64,000 nt of DNA from Planctomycetota bacterium (lineage in GTDB: Bacteria; Planctomycetota; UBA1135; GCA-002686595). Positions 51,917-60,069 of the stretch are shown one piece after another. The notes beneath the pieces were generated by a model. The model saw only the letters and a program-made list of their open reading frames with translations, was not told the DNA's origin and did not search any database. The translations under genes were made by a program, and so were the position numbers. Within the stretch, counting starts at the first letter, position 1. Each line of letters starts with the position of its first letter. Location: NCBI GenBank assembly GCA_020853575.1, contig JADYYP010000064.1, positions 25,581 through 89,580 on the forward strand, read 5' to 3'.

Positions 51917-52967
51917 CGTTCGCGGCGCCGCGGCGCGCGGCGAAGATGCCGTAGCTGTGGGCCAGGCTCGCGCGCCGGCCCAGGCCATACACCGCGTGCC
52001 AGCACACCGCGTCGGGACCGTGCGACGGCAGCAAGATCGAGTCGCCCGCTCGCAGGTGGAAGAAGGTCCCGCGCTCGACCAAGTGGCGCGTGAAGCGCGG
52101 CGTCGCGTTGAGCAGCTTCGAGAGCGCCTCGTCGGTGGTGTCGTCGAGCGCTCGCAGCGCCTTGCGTGGAGTCCCGGCGCGCTTCTTCAATACCCCTCGC
52201 GCGAACGCCGCGACCGATTCCGCCAGCTCGTGCTTGGGCAGCGCGAACCACGCGGTTTCGCCGGCGAGCTGACTGAACACGACGCCCAACTGGTGTTCCT
52301 CGTCGTCGTGGTGGAACAGCGCTCCCCCGCCGGGCGCGTTGTTGTAGACGATGCGCTCGGAGAGTCGCGGGCGCGTGCCGATCAGCTGCTCGATCAACGC
52401 GAGCAACGCGCCGTTGTCGGTGATCGCGCGGCACTCCGGGAACACGGCCTCGGCGAAACGCTCGGCCCACGGGGCGCGGCGCGTCTCCCCCTGCCAGTCG
52501 AGCAGTGCCTCGGAGCCGAACGAGAAGCGCACGCGCAGCGAGCGGTCGCGCTCGTCGTGGGCGATCCAGGAGAGCTTGGCGTACAGGTCGCGCGCCACGG
52601 CGCGCCGCTGGGACAGGCCGTCGGCGAAGACCTTCTCGATCTCGCGCGTGTCGCCGGCGTCGATCGAAGCGCCCGCGGGGCGCAGTTCCTTCGTGGGCCC
52701 GACGCGCTCCCACAGCTCGTCCTGGAAGCTCGCGCCCGCGCGCAAGCGCTCGAACAGGGCCAAGCTGGCGCGGATCGGCGCGGCGAAGCGCCGCGGAGCG
52801 TCCCCGAGCGCGTCGAGCAGCACGATCGGCCGGTCCTCGTCCCACAGGCGCTGGCACTCGGCGATGAACGCGAGATCGTCCCACGGTGTGCGCGCGCGCA
52901 CGTCGGGTGCCACGAACGCGCCGTGCTCGACTCCACGACGCTCCAATCGAATCGCTTTGGACTTCAT
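51894..52967 (-). CDS. putative cupin-fold / JmjC-like Fe(II)-oxygenase-like protein
   Basis: A 357-aa cytoplasmic protein without a signal peptide. In the middle lies YNNAPGGGALFHHDDEEHQLG, offering His219/His220 and Asp221/Asp222 as an HxD metal pair. Later ILLPSHGPDAVCWHAVY supplies candidate distal His316 or His324. That spacing fits the Fe(II)/2-oxoglutarate cupin fold of JmjC-like oxygenases. VRFSFGSEALLDWQG and IEQLIGTRPRLSERIV are also conserved-looking. I cannot assign a substrate. A neighbouring divergent cupin gene at 53052 may work with it. Confidence 0.6.
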   Translation of the reverse strand: MKSKAIRLERRGVEHGAFVAPDVRARTPWDDLAFIAECQRLWDEDRPIVLLDALGDAPRRFAAPIRASLALFERLRAGASFQDELWERVGPTKELRPAGASIDAGDTREIEKVFADGLSQRRAVARDLYAKLSWIAHDERDRSLRVRFSFGSEALLDWQGETRRAPWAERFAEAVFPECRAITDNGALLALIEQLIGTRPRLSERIVYNNAPGGGALFHHDDEEHQLGVVFSQLAGETAWFALPKHELAESVAAFARGVLKKRAGTPRKALRALDDTTDEALSKLLNATPRFTRHLVERGTFFHLRAGDSILLPSHGPDAVCWHAVYGLGRRASLAHSYGIFAARRGAANVKRRPAR

Positions 52968-53051
52968 CGCGCCGGATCTTAGTCGGCACGTTCCCCGCGC
53001 GCTCGCTCGGCGCAGATTGCCCGCGCTCGAGCGTGGCGTAGGATCGGCACC

Positions 53052-53378
53052 ATGGCTTTCATCGACACACGCAGCGCGGTCCGCTTCGCCACCGACAAGC
53101 TCGAGAAGGTCGGGCTGTTCGAGACTCCGCACATGTTCTGCGATCTCTACTGCCTCGAGCCAGGCCAAGCGCAGAAGCCCCACGCCCACGCCGGCGCGAC
53201 GAAGTTCTACTTCGTGCTCCAAGGTCGCGTGCGCGCGACACTGGGCGCGGAGCAGCGCGAGCTCGGCGCGGGTGAGCTCGCCTGGTCCGCTCCGGGCGAG
53301 AGCCACGGCGTCGAGAACGTCTCCAGCGAGCGCGCCGTGTTGCTGGTCGCGATGGCGCCCAACCCCAACCGCCCCTGA
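53052..53378 (+). CDS. small cupin-domain protein
   Basis: A 108-aa single-domain cupin. The two cupin motifs read PGQAQKPHAHAGATKFYFVLQGRVR (His-x-His and Lys/Glu-type positions; the usual Glu is replaced by Lys-Phe-Tyr here) and ELAWSAPGESHGVENVS (His near the end). It is probably a metal-binding small-molecule binding or isomerase domain, cytoplasmic. It is divergent from the putative oxygenase gene across 84 bp. Function not assignable. Confidence 0.82.
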   Translation: MAFIDTRSAVRFATDKLEKVGLFETPHMFCDLYCLEPGQAQKPHAHAGATKFYFVLQGRVRATLGAEQRELGAGELAWSAPGESHGVENVSSERAVLLVAMAPNPNRP

Positions 53379-53532
53379 GTCCACGGCGCTCCGGGCCGGC
53401 GAGTCACACGGCGCGAGCGCTTCGAGCCGACCAGTGATGTCGTTGGTGGGCGCCGGCGCCGGCACGTCGAGCACTCTGAGCTCCACCATCGGAGAACCCG
53501 CGCGCGATCCGCGGATCCTGCGGAGCAGTGGC

Positions 53533-54441
53533 TCATCCACGAATCTGAGGCGAGAGGTCCGAGGGCTTGATCGCGCCATCGGAGAGCGCCACGCAGCGGC
53601 GGATCTCGTTCTCGAGCTCGCGCACGTTGCCCGGCCAGCGCCAGCGGTCGAGCAGCTCCAGCGCCTCGGGCGTGATCCGCGCGGAGCGCCCCATCTCGCG
53701 CTCCATCGACTGCAAGAAGAAGCGCACCAGGTGCGGGATGTCGCCCTTGCGCTCGCGCAACGGAGGCAACTGCACGGTGACCACCGCCAAGCGGAAGTAC
53801 AGGTCCTCGCGGAAGGTCAGTGCCTTGCACATCGCGCGCAGGTCCTTGTTGGTGGCCGCGACGATGCGCACGTCCACCTTGGTCACCTTGTTCGAGCCCA
53901 CCGGTCGCACCTCGCCCTCCTGCAGCACGCGCAAGAGCTTGGGCTGCATCGCCAGCGGCATGTCGCCGATCTCGTCGAGGAACACGGTGCCCTTGTCGGC
54001 CGCGACGAAGTGCCCCGGTCGATCGGCGATGGCGCCGGTGAACGAACCGCGCTTGTGGCCGAACAGCTCGCTCTCCAGCAAGTCCGCGGGAACCGCGGCA
54101 CAGTTCTCCGCCAGGAACGGCTTGCCCTTGCGCGCGCCGAATTCGTGCAGTGCGCGCGCCACGAGTTCCTTGCCGGTCCCGGTCTCTCCGAGGATCAGCA
54201 CCGGCACGTCGCTGGGAACGATCTTGTCGAGCAGCGCGGAGACCTCGCGCATCGGCTTGGAGTCGCCGACCATGCCATAGCGCACCGGGATCGCGCGCTC
54301 GTCGGGCGCGACGTCCATGCGCGCCTGGAGCGCGTCGCCCAGCAATGGCCGCAGATCCTCGAACACGCCTTCCTCGCGCGCCTCGCTCAACAGCCGCTGC
54401 AGGCGCTCGCGCAACTCGTGGCTCTTCGCCTCGCGGGTCAT
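53533..54441 (-). CDS. stand-alone sigma-54 activator (AAA+) without receiver or DNA-binding domain
   Basis: A 302-aa protein: about 55 residues of helical N-terminus (RLQRLLSEAREEGVFED), then a complete AAA+ enhancer-binding-protein core. Walker A is GETGTGKE (85-92), the sigma-54 contact loop is GSFTGA (132-137), Walker B is GTVFLDEIGD (152-161), and FREDLYFRLAV and WPGNVRELENEI give sensor and R-finger parts. It ends at LSPQIRG with no Fis-type HTH. It should hydrolyse ATP and activate sigma-54 promoters, perhaps from solution like other HTH-less activators. Start ATG 54441 overlaps the UvrD stop. Confidence 0.92.
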   Translation of the reverse strand: MTREAKSHELRERLQRLLSEAREEGVFEDLRPLLGDALQARMDVAPDERAIPVRYGMVGDSKPMREVSALLDKIVPSDVPVLILGETGTGKELVARALHEFGARKGKPFLAENCAAVPADLLESELFGHKRGSFTGAIADRPGHFVAADKGTVFLDEIGDMPLAMQPKLLRVLQEGEVRPVGSNKVTKVDVRIVAATNKDLRAMCKALTFREDLYFRLAVVTVQLPPLRERKGDIPHLVRFFLQSMEREMGRSARITPEALELLDRWRWPGNVRELENEIRRCVALSDGAIKPSDLSPQIRG

Positions 54442-56717
54442 CGCCGGCCTCCGCCGAGCTTCTTGAGTCGCGCGTAGGCCAGCAGCAGTTGCTTGGTGCC
54501 GTGGCGCTCGAAGCGCACGCTGGCGCGCGCGTTGGTACCGGTACCCGCGAGCATCTCGACGCGTCCGCGGCCGAAGTGGTCGTGCTCGACCATGTCTCCC
54601 ACCGAGAGCACGGCCTGCGCGGGCGCGCTGGGCTCCGCGACGTAGTCGCCGAGCGCCTCGCTCTCGTCCTCGAGTCCGTGCACCAGCGGGCGCGGAATCT
54701 CGTCGAGGAAACGCGAGGGCCGACAGTACACCTCTCCGCCGAAGTGCCGGCGCAGCGTGGCGTGCGTCAACACCAGTCGCTCCTGTGCGCGCGTCATGCC
54801 GACGTAGAACAAGCGTCGCTCCTCTTCGATGCCCTGCTCCGAACCGCCCGAGGCCCCCGCGACGGCGCGTTGATGCGGGAGCAAGTCCTCCTCGACGCCG
54901 GCGACGAACACGCAGGGAAACTCGAGCCCCTTGGCGGCATGCAGGGTCATCAGCGCGACCTTGGGCATGTCGCGCTCGAATCCGTCGGCGTCGCTGACCA
55001 GCGCGATGTCCTGCAAGAAGCCGCGCAGCCCGCCTTCGGGAGCCTGCGCGTCGTACTGCTCGGCATGGCCGAGCAACTCTTGGACGTTGGCCTCGCGATC
55101 GACCTCGTCGCGCTCGGCCGATTTCGCCAGCCACTCCCAGTAGTTGGCCTCCTCGATCGCGGCCTGAATCGCGATCGACGCCGGGCCGTTGGCGTGCACC
55201 ACCAAGCGCTCCATGGCTCCGGCGAAGGCCTGCAGCGCTGCGCGCGCGCGCCCCTTCACCAGCGCTCGGGCCTCCTCGGACTGCACGGCGCGCAGCAGGG
55301 GTACGCGACGGTCCAGCGACCATTGTCGCAGGTCCTCGATCGACTTGTCGCCGATGCCGCGCGCCGGCACGCCCAGCGCGCGCACGCAGGCCTCGTCGTC
55401 CTGAGCGTTGACCATCACGCGCAAGTACGCCACCAAGTCCTTGATCTCGCGCCGCTGATAGAACTCGGTGCCCGCGACGATCTGATAGGGAATGCTGGTC
55501 AGCCGCAGCGCGCGCTCCAGCGCCCGCTGCATGAAGTTGGCGCGGTAGAAGATGGCGAACTCGTCGTGCGAGCGCCCTTCGTCGGCCAGCGCGCGGATGC
55601 GAAAGGCGATCTCGCGCGCCTCGTCGTCCTCGTCGGAGCACTGCAGGACCGCGAGCTTTTCGCCGGGCCCCTTCTGCGAGCGCAGCTCCTTGTCCTTGCG
55701 CTGGCGGTTGTTGCGGATCACGGCCTGCGCCGCGTCGAGGATGTTCTGCGAGGAGCGGTAGTTCTCCTCGAGCTTGACCACGCGCGCGCCGGGATAGTCC
55801 TTCTCGAAGTCCAGGATGTTGCGCACGTCGGCCCCGCGCCAGGCGTAGATCGACTGATCGGGATCGCCGCACACGGCCAAGTTGCGGTGGAACGTGGTCA
55901 GGTGGCGCAGCATCCGGTACTGGATGCGATTGGTGTCCTGGTACTCGTCGACCAGCACGTGTCGGAAGCGGTCCGCGTACAAGTCGCGCACGCCGGGGAC
56001 GCTGTCGAAGAGCTCGATCACCTTGACCAGCAGGTCGTCGAAGTCCAGCGCGTTGTTCTTGCGCAGCGCCGCGGCGTAGTCCTTGTAGACGCGTTGGAAC
56101 ACCTGGTCGCTGAAGCCCTGTTCGCCCGAGCCCTCGGCGGCCAGCTCGCGGTTCTTGCGCTCGCTGATCCAAGCACCGACGTCACCCGGCTTGTAGGCCG
56201 TGGTGTCGAAGCCCGCGTTCTTGATCAGGTCACGGATCAGCTTGGAGCGATCGTCGGTGTCGTAGATCGTGAAGTCGCGCGTGTAGCCCTCGAGGTGCTC
56301 GATCTCGCGCCTCAGGATGCGCGCGCAGGTCGAGTGGAAGGTCGCGACCCACGCGCCGTGGGGCACGCCCAGTTGCGCGCAGCGCTCGCGCATCTCACCG
56401 GCGGCCTTGTTGGTGAACGTGATCGCGAGCACCGCGCCGGGATGGACCGCGCGCACTTGGGTCAGATAGGCGATGCGGCGCGTGATGACGCGCGTCTTGC
56501 CCGAGCCGGCGCCAGCGAGGATCAGCAGCGGCCCGTCCCCATGGACCACAGCCGCGCGCTGTGCCTCGTTGAGGCCCTCGAGCAGGGCCGCGCCGCGCTC
56601 CGCGTCGCTCGCACGAGGCTGCGCCACGAAAGCCCGCGCCAAGCTCGCCGGCGGCGCGGGCGGCGGATCGGGGAACAAGCTCGCGGTCCGCTGGAACTCC
56701 GGCCGGTCCGTGCTCAT
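54438..56717 (-). CDS. UvrD/PcrA/Rep-type DNA helicase
   Basis: An ATP-dependent 3'-5' helicase of superfamily 1A used in nucleotide excision or recombination control. Visible motifs: GLNEAQRAAVVHGDGPLLILAGAGSGKT (Q motif and Walker A), AITFTNKAAGEM (Ia), VLVDEYQDTNRIQ (II), AVCGDPDQSIYAWRGAD (III), VVKLEENYRSSQNIL (IV), LMTLHAAKGLEFPCVFVAG (V) and EEERRLFYVGMTRAQERLVL (VI). All are intact. The C-terminus (VGDMVEHDHFGRGRVEML) is the usual UvrD/PcrA Tudor-like tail. The second ATG (56717) is used; 56738 is an alternative. The sigma-54 activator gene overlaps its stop. Confidence 0.95.
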   Translation of the reverse strand: MSTDRPEFQRTASLFPDPPPAPPASLARAFVAQPRASDAERGAALLEGLNEAQRAAVVHGDGPLLILAGAGSGKTRVITRRIAYLTQVRAVHPGAVLAITFTNKAAGEMRERCAQLGVPHGAWVATFHSTCARILRREIEHLEGYTRDFTIYDTDDRSKLIRDLIKNAGFDTTAYKPGDVGAWISERKNRELAAEGSGEQGFSDQVFQRVYKDYAAALRKNNALDFDDLLVKVIELFDSVPGVRDLYADRFRHVLVDEYQDTNRIQYRMLRHLTTFHRNLAVCGDPDQSIYAWRGADVRNILDFEKDYPGARVVKLEENYRSSQNILDAAQAVIRNNRQRKDKELRSQKGPGEKLAVLQCSDEDDEAREIAFRIRALADEGRSHDEFAIFYRANFMQRALERALRLTSIPYQIVAGTEFYQRREIKDLVAYLRVMVNAQDDEACVRALGVPARGIGDKSIEDLRQWSLDRRVPLLRAVQSEEARALVKGRARAALQAFAGAMERLVVHANGPASIAIQAAIEEANYWEWLAKSAERDEVDREANVQELLGHAEQYDAQAPEGGLRGFLQDIALVSDADGFERDMPKVALMTLHAAKGLEFPCVFVAGVEEDLLPHQRAVAGASGGSEQGIEEERRLFYVGMTRAQERLVLTHATLRRHFGGEVYCRPSRFLDEIPRPLVHGLEDESEALGDYVAEPSAPAQAVLSVGDMVEHDHFGRGRVEMLAGTGTNARASVRFERHGTKQLLLAYARLKKLGGGRR

Positions 56718-56815
56718 CTGCGCTGCGTCCTCATGCAACGCGTCAGTCTATCGCGACACGCCGCGGCTTCGCAGTCGCGCGTGGCACGAGATTCGGCGTT
56801 GTTTACGATGGCGCG

Positions 56816-58249
56816 ATGCACCGTGGATCGCTCCTCGTCGCGTGCGCGCTCGCCGCGGGCTGTGCGTCGTGCAGCGACCGCGCCTCGCCGCCCAACATCC
56901 TGCTGATCTCGATCGACAGCCTGCGGCCCGACCACCTGTCGTGCTACGGCTACGAGCGACCGACGAGCCCCACGATCGACGCCTTGGCCGCGAGCGGCGT
57001 GCGCTTCGACTCCGCGGTCAGCACCACCTCGTGGACGCTGCCGGCGCACGCGGCATTGTTCACCGGGCTCTTCGATTCGACGCATGGACTGTTCGACAAC
57101 GGCTTGCGACTGTCGCAGGAGCTGCCGACGTTGGCCGGGGAGCTGCGCACGCTGGGCTACCACACGGCGGGCTTCTTCGGCGGTCCGTACTTGCACCCGA
57201 CCTTCGGCCTGGGCGCGGGCTTCGAGCACTACGAGAGCTGCATGACCGCGGTTCCCGGCGACTTGAGCGAGGACGAGCTGCGCCAAGAGTCGCGTTCAGC
57301 GGTCGGGCGCTCGCACGACGACGTCACGGGCCCGCGCACGCTCGAGGCGGTCAGCGCTTGGAGCACTGCACGCCCCACGGACCGCCCGTACTTCCTGTTC
57401 GTGCACCTGTGGGACGTGCACTACGACTTCATCCCGCCGCCTCCTTTCGACACGCTGTTCGATCCCGACTACGGCGGCTCGCTCGACGGGCGCGGCTTCA
57501 TGTCGCGGCCCGAGGTGCACGCCAAGATGGAGCCGCGCGACCTGCAGCACCTCAAGGCCCTGTACGACGGCGAGATCCGCTTCACGGACGACGTGCTCGG
57601 GCAACTGCTGGCTCGCCTGCGCGCGCAAGGCGCGCTCGAGAACACCCTGATCGTGGTCACCGCGGACCACGGCGAGGAGTTCTTCGAGCACGGCGGCAAG
57701 GGCCACCAGAAAACGCTCTTCGACGAGGTGCTGCGCATCCCGTTGGTCTTGAACTGGGAGGGCGTGCTCGACGGGCCGCGCGTCGTCGCCGACCAGGTGC
57801 GGATCGTGGACTTGATGCCCAGCTTGCTGCGCGCGGCGGGCGCCAAGTCGTTGCCGACGATGCAGGGTCGCGACATCCTGCCGTTGGCCCGCGGAGAGCG
57901 CCTCGCTCCCGCGCCAGCGCTGGCCGAGCTGCACGCCGACAAGCGCGACTTCCGCGCCCTGCGCACGCTCGACTTCAAGGTGATCGACTACGGCCGCGCG
58001 CCGGACGGCCGCGCGTTGCCGATCCAGGGCTTCGATCTGGGCCGCGACCCCTCCGAGATGCAGCCCCTGCGACCGGGCGGAGGTACGCGCGTCGACGCGC
58101 TGCACGCGGAGCTCGAGCGCTCGCGCGAAGCGGCGCTCGCATTGCGCAAGTACCTCGGCGCGCGCGCGCAGCACACTGCGATCGACGCCGAGCTCGAGCG
58201 CAAACTGCGCGAGACCGGCTACCTGGGCGAGACCGCGAAGGACAAATGA
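56816..58249 (+). CDS. alkaline-phosphatase-superfamily hydrolase (sulfatase fold) with Thr at the nucleophile position
   Basis: A 477-aa lipoprotein-like exported protein (ACALAAGCASCS; a Cys near residue 16-19 is a plausible acylation site). The sulfatase-fold core is present: NILLISIDSLRPDHLSCYGY supplies the first metal-binding Asp pair, and VVTADHGEEFFEHGGKGH the Asp-His of the second metal site. At the sulfatase nucleophile the sequence reads WTLPAHAALFTG, with Thr74 where sulfatases have Cys/Ser for formylglycine. It is therefore more likely a phosphatase, phosphodiesterase or transferase. The C-terminus (LRETGYLGE) is typical. It overlaps the next gene (ATGA). Confidence 0.85.
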   Translation: MHRGSLLVACALAAGCASCSDRASPPNILLISIDSLRPDHLSCYGYERPTSPTIDALAASGVRFDSAVSTTSWTLPAHAALFTGLFDSTHGLFDNGLRLSQELPTLAGELRTLGYHTAGFFGGPYLHPTFGLGAGFEHYESCMTAVPGDLSEDELRQESRSAVGRSHDDVTGPRTLEAVSAWSTARPTDRPYFLFVHLWDVHYDFIPPPPFDTLFDPDYGGSLDGRGFMSRPEVHAKMEPRDLQHLKALYDGEIRFTDDVLGQLLARLRAQGALENTLIVVTADHGEEFFEHGGKGHQKTLFDEVLRIPLVLNWEGVLDGPRVVADQVRIVDLMPSLLRAAGAKSLPTMQGRDILPLARGERLAPAPALAELHADKRDFRALRTLDFKVIDYGRAPDGRALPIQGFDLGRDPSEMQPLRPGGGTRVDALHAELERSREAALALRKYLGARAQHTAIDAELERKLRETGYLGETAKDK

Positions 58250-60069
58250 GCGCGGAGCATGGCACGCCGGGCCGAGCAGCGCTCGCGGCGCACGCGGCGA
58301 GTCTCGCGCTCGTGTTCGCCGCGCTGTTCGCCTGGACCTGGGGCAAGTGGCCCGATCCACTGGTCGACTTCGGGCGCGAGCTGTACGTGCCCTGGCGCAT
58401 GCTCGAGGGCGACGTGCTCTTCCGCGACATCGCCTGGTTCAACGGCCCGCTCTCGCCGCACTTCAATGCCTGCATGTTCAGCGTGTTCGGCGCGGGCCTG
58501 GCGACGCTCGTGTGGGTCAACGCCGGCTTGTTCGCGATCACGCTCGCGCTGCTGCACTCGATCGTGCGCCATGCAGCGTCGCTCGGCGCCGCGACGGCGG
58601 CTTGCGCGACGGTGATGGCGCTGTGCGGTTTCGGCCAGCTGGTGGGGATCGGGAACTACAACTTCATCACGCCCTACTCGCACGAGGCGACGCACGGCGT
58701 GTTGCTCGGCCTGGTCGCCTTGGCGGCGGCGCAGCGTTGGGGCGGGAGGCGCTCGATCGCCTGGGTGCTGCTCAGCGGATGCGCGGTGGGCTCGAGCTTC
58801 CTGACCAAGCCCGAGATGTTCGTGGCGGCGCTGGCGGGAGCGGGAGCGTCGCTCGCGCTGCTGACCTGGAGCGCGCGTTTCGACTGGCGACGCACGTTCG
58901 TCGCATTCGCGCTCGGCTTGTTGACTCCGCTGCTGCTCGCCTGGGTCGGTCAGATCTCGACGCTCGGTTCGGACGGCGCCTGGCGCTCGACGCTCGGAGC
59001 ATGGCCCGAGCTCGCGGGCAGCGAGGTCGCAGAGCTCGCCTTCTACCGCAAGGGTCTGGGCCTCGACGCGCCGGGCGAGAACCTGCTCGCCGCCTTGGCC
59101 TGGGGCGCCGGAACACTGGCGCTGTTCGCGCCTTCCTGGCTACTGGCCGCGTGGGGCCGCGAAGGGCGACGGCGCATCGTCGCCGCCGCCGCCGCGACGC
59201 TGCTCACCGCTGGCGTGTTCGCGCTCTCACGCGACGCGTTGAGTTGGCCCCACGCCGCGCGGCCGTGGCCCTTCTTGATGCTCGCGCTCACACTCGTGTG
59301 CGGCGCGGTCGCGCTGCGCCATCGAGGCAACGCCCGCTGGCCGCAGGCCGCGGGGCTGGCCGTGTTCTCGTTGGCGATGCTGCTCAAGATGGTGCTGAAC
59401 GCGCGACTGATCCACTACGGATTCGCGCTGGCCCTGCCGGCGGCGGCCACGCTCGTGGCGGCGCTGTGGTGCTGGATTCCGCGTCTGGCCGCGCCGCGCC
59501 TGGGTGACGGCTTGGTGGTGCGCGCCGCCACCGCGACCGCGCTCACGGCCTTGTGCGCGATCCACTTGGGCGTCACGGCGCGCATGCACTCGCACAAGCG
59601 CGTCGAGCTCGGCAGCGGTCGCGACGCATTCCTGACCGACGTGCGCGGTCAATTCGTGCAGCAGGCGCTCGACTGGCTGGCGAGCTACCAAAGCGCGCGC
59701 ACGGCGCCACCGACGCTCGCGGTGTTCCCCGAGGGAGTGACCATCAACTACTTGGCGCGCCTCGAGAACCCGACTCCGTTCGTCAACTTCATGCCGCCCG
59801 AGATCGTGCTCTTCGGCGAGGACGAGATCCGCGCCGCCTTCGAAGCACATCCGCCGGACCTCGTGCTGCTGACGCACAAGAGCACCGCGGAGTACGGCTT
59901 TCCGTGGTTTGGGCGCGACTACGCGCAGAGCCTGTTCCAGTGGCTCGCGACCCACTACCACCCGGTCGCCCTGTTCGGTGATCCGCCTTTGGGCCTGAGC
60001 ATGCCCGGCGAACCTCCACTGCAGCGCGCGCCCGTGTTCGGCATTCGCGTCTTCGAGCGCAACCCATGA
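58246..60069 (+). CDS. GT-C-type polytopic membrane protein
   Basis: A 607-aa protein with about twelve helices. The first loop has the GT-C wording PLVDFGRELYVPWRMLEGDVLFRDIAWFNGPLSPHFN: an acidic Asp-Phe-Gly-Arg-Glu motif and Asn-Gly-Pro. Later LIHYGFALALPAAATLVAAL lies in a helix. The C-terminal 150 residues are soluble and beta/alpha (TLAVFPEGVTINYLARLENP). I infer a lipid-linked-sugar glycosyltransferase, in the inner membrane. ATG 58246 is in ATGA overlap with the hydrolase stop, and the P-type ATPase gene overlaps its own stop, so the three form one unit. It has the same layout as the protein at 50252. Confidence 0.78.
   Translation: MSAEHGTPGRAALAAHAASLALVFAALFAWTWGKWPDPLVDFGRELYVPWRMLEGDVLFRDIAWFNGPLSPHFNACMFSVFGAGLATLVWVNAGLFAITLALLHSIVRHAASLGAATAACATVMALCGFGQLVGIGNYNFITPYSHEATHGVLLGLVALAAAQRWGGRRSIAWVLLSGCAVGSSFLTKPEMFVAALAGAGASLALLTWSARFDWRRTFVAFALGLLTPLLLAWVGQISTLGSDGAWRSTLGAWPELAGSEVAELAFYRKGLGLDAPGENLLAALAWGAGTLALFAPSWLLAAWGREGRRRIVAAAAATLLTAGVFALSRDALSWPHAARPWPFLMLALTLVCGAVALRHRGNARWPQAAGLAVFSLAMLLKMVLNARLIHYGFALALPAAATLVAALWCWIPRLAAPRLGDGLVVRAATATALTALCAIHLGVTARMHSHKRVELGSGRDAFLTDVRGQFVQQALDWLASYQSARTAPPTLAVFPEGVTINYLARLENPTPFVNFMPPEIVLFGEDEIRAAFEAHPPDLVLLTHKSTAEYGFPWFGRDYAQSLFQWLATHYHPVALFGDPPLGLSMPGEPPLQRAPVFGIRVFERNP

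Noticed and set aside
56816..58249. Calling this a sulfatase
   Set aside because: The formylglycine position carries Thr, so sulfatase activity is unlikely; kept as a superfamily hydrolase or transferase.
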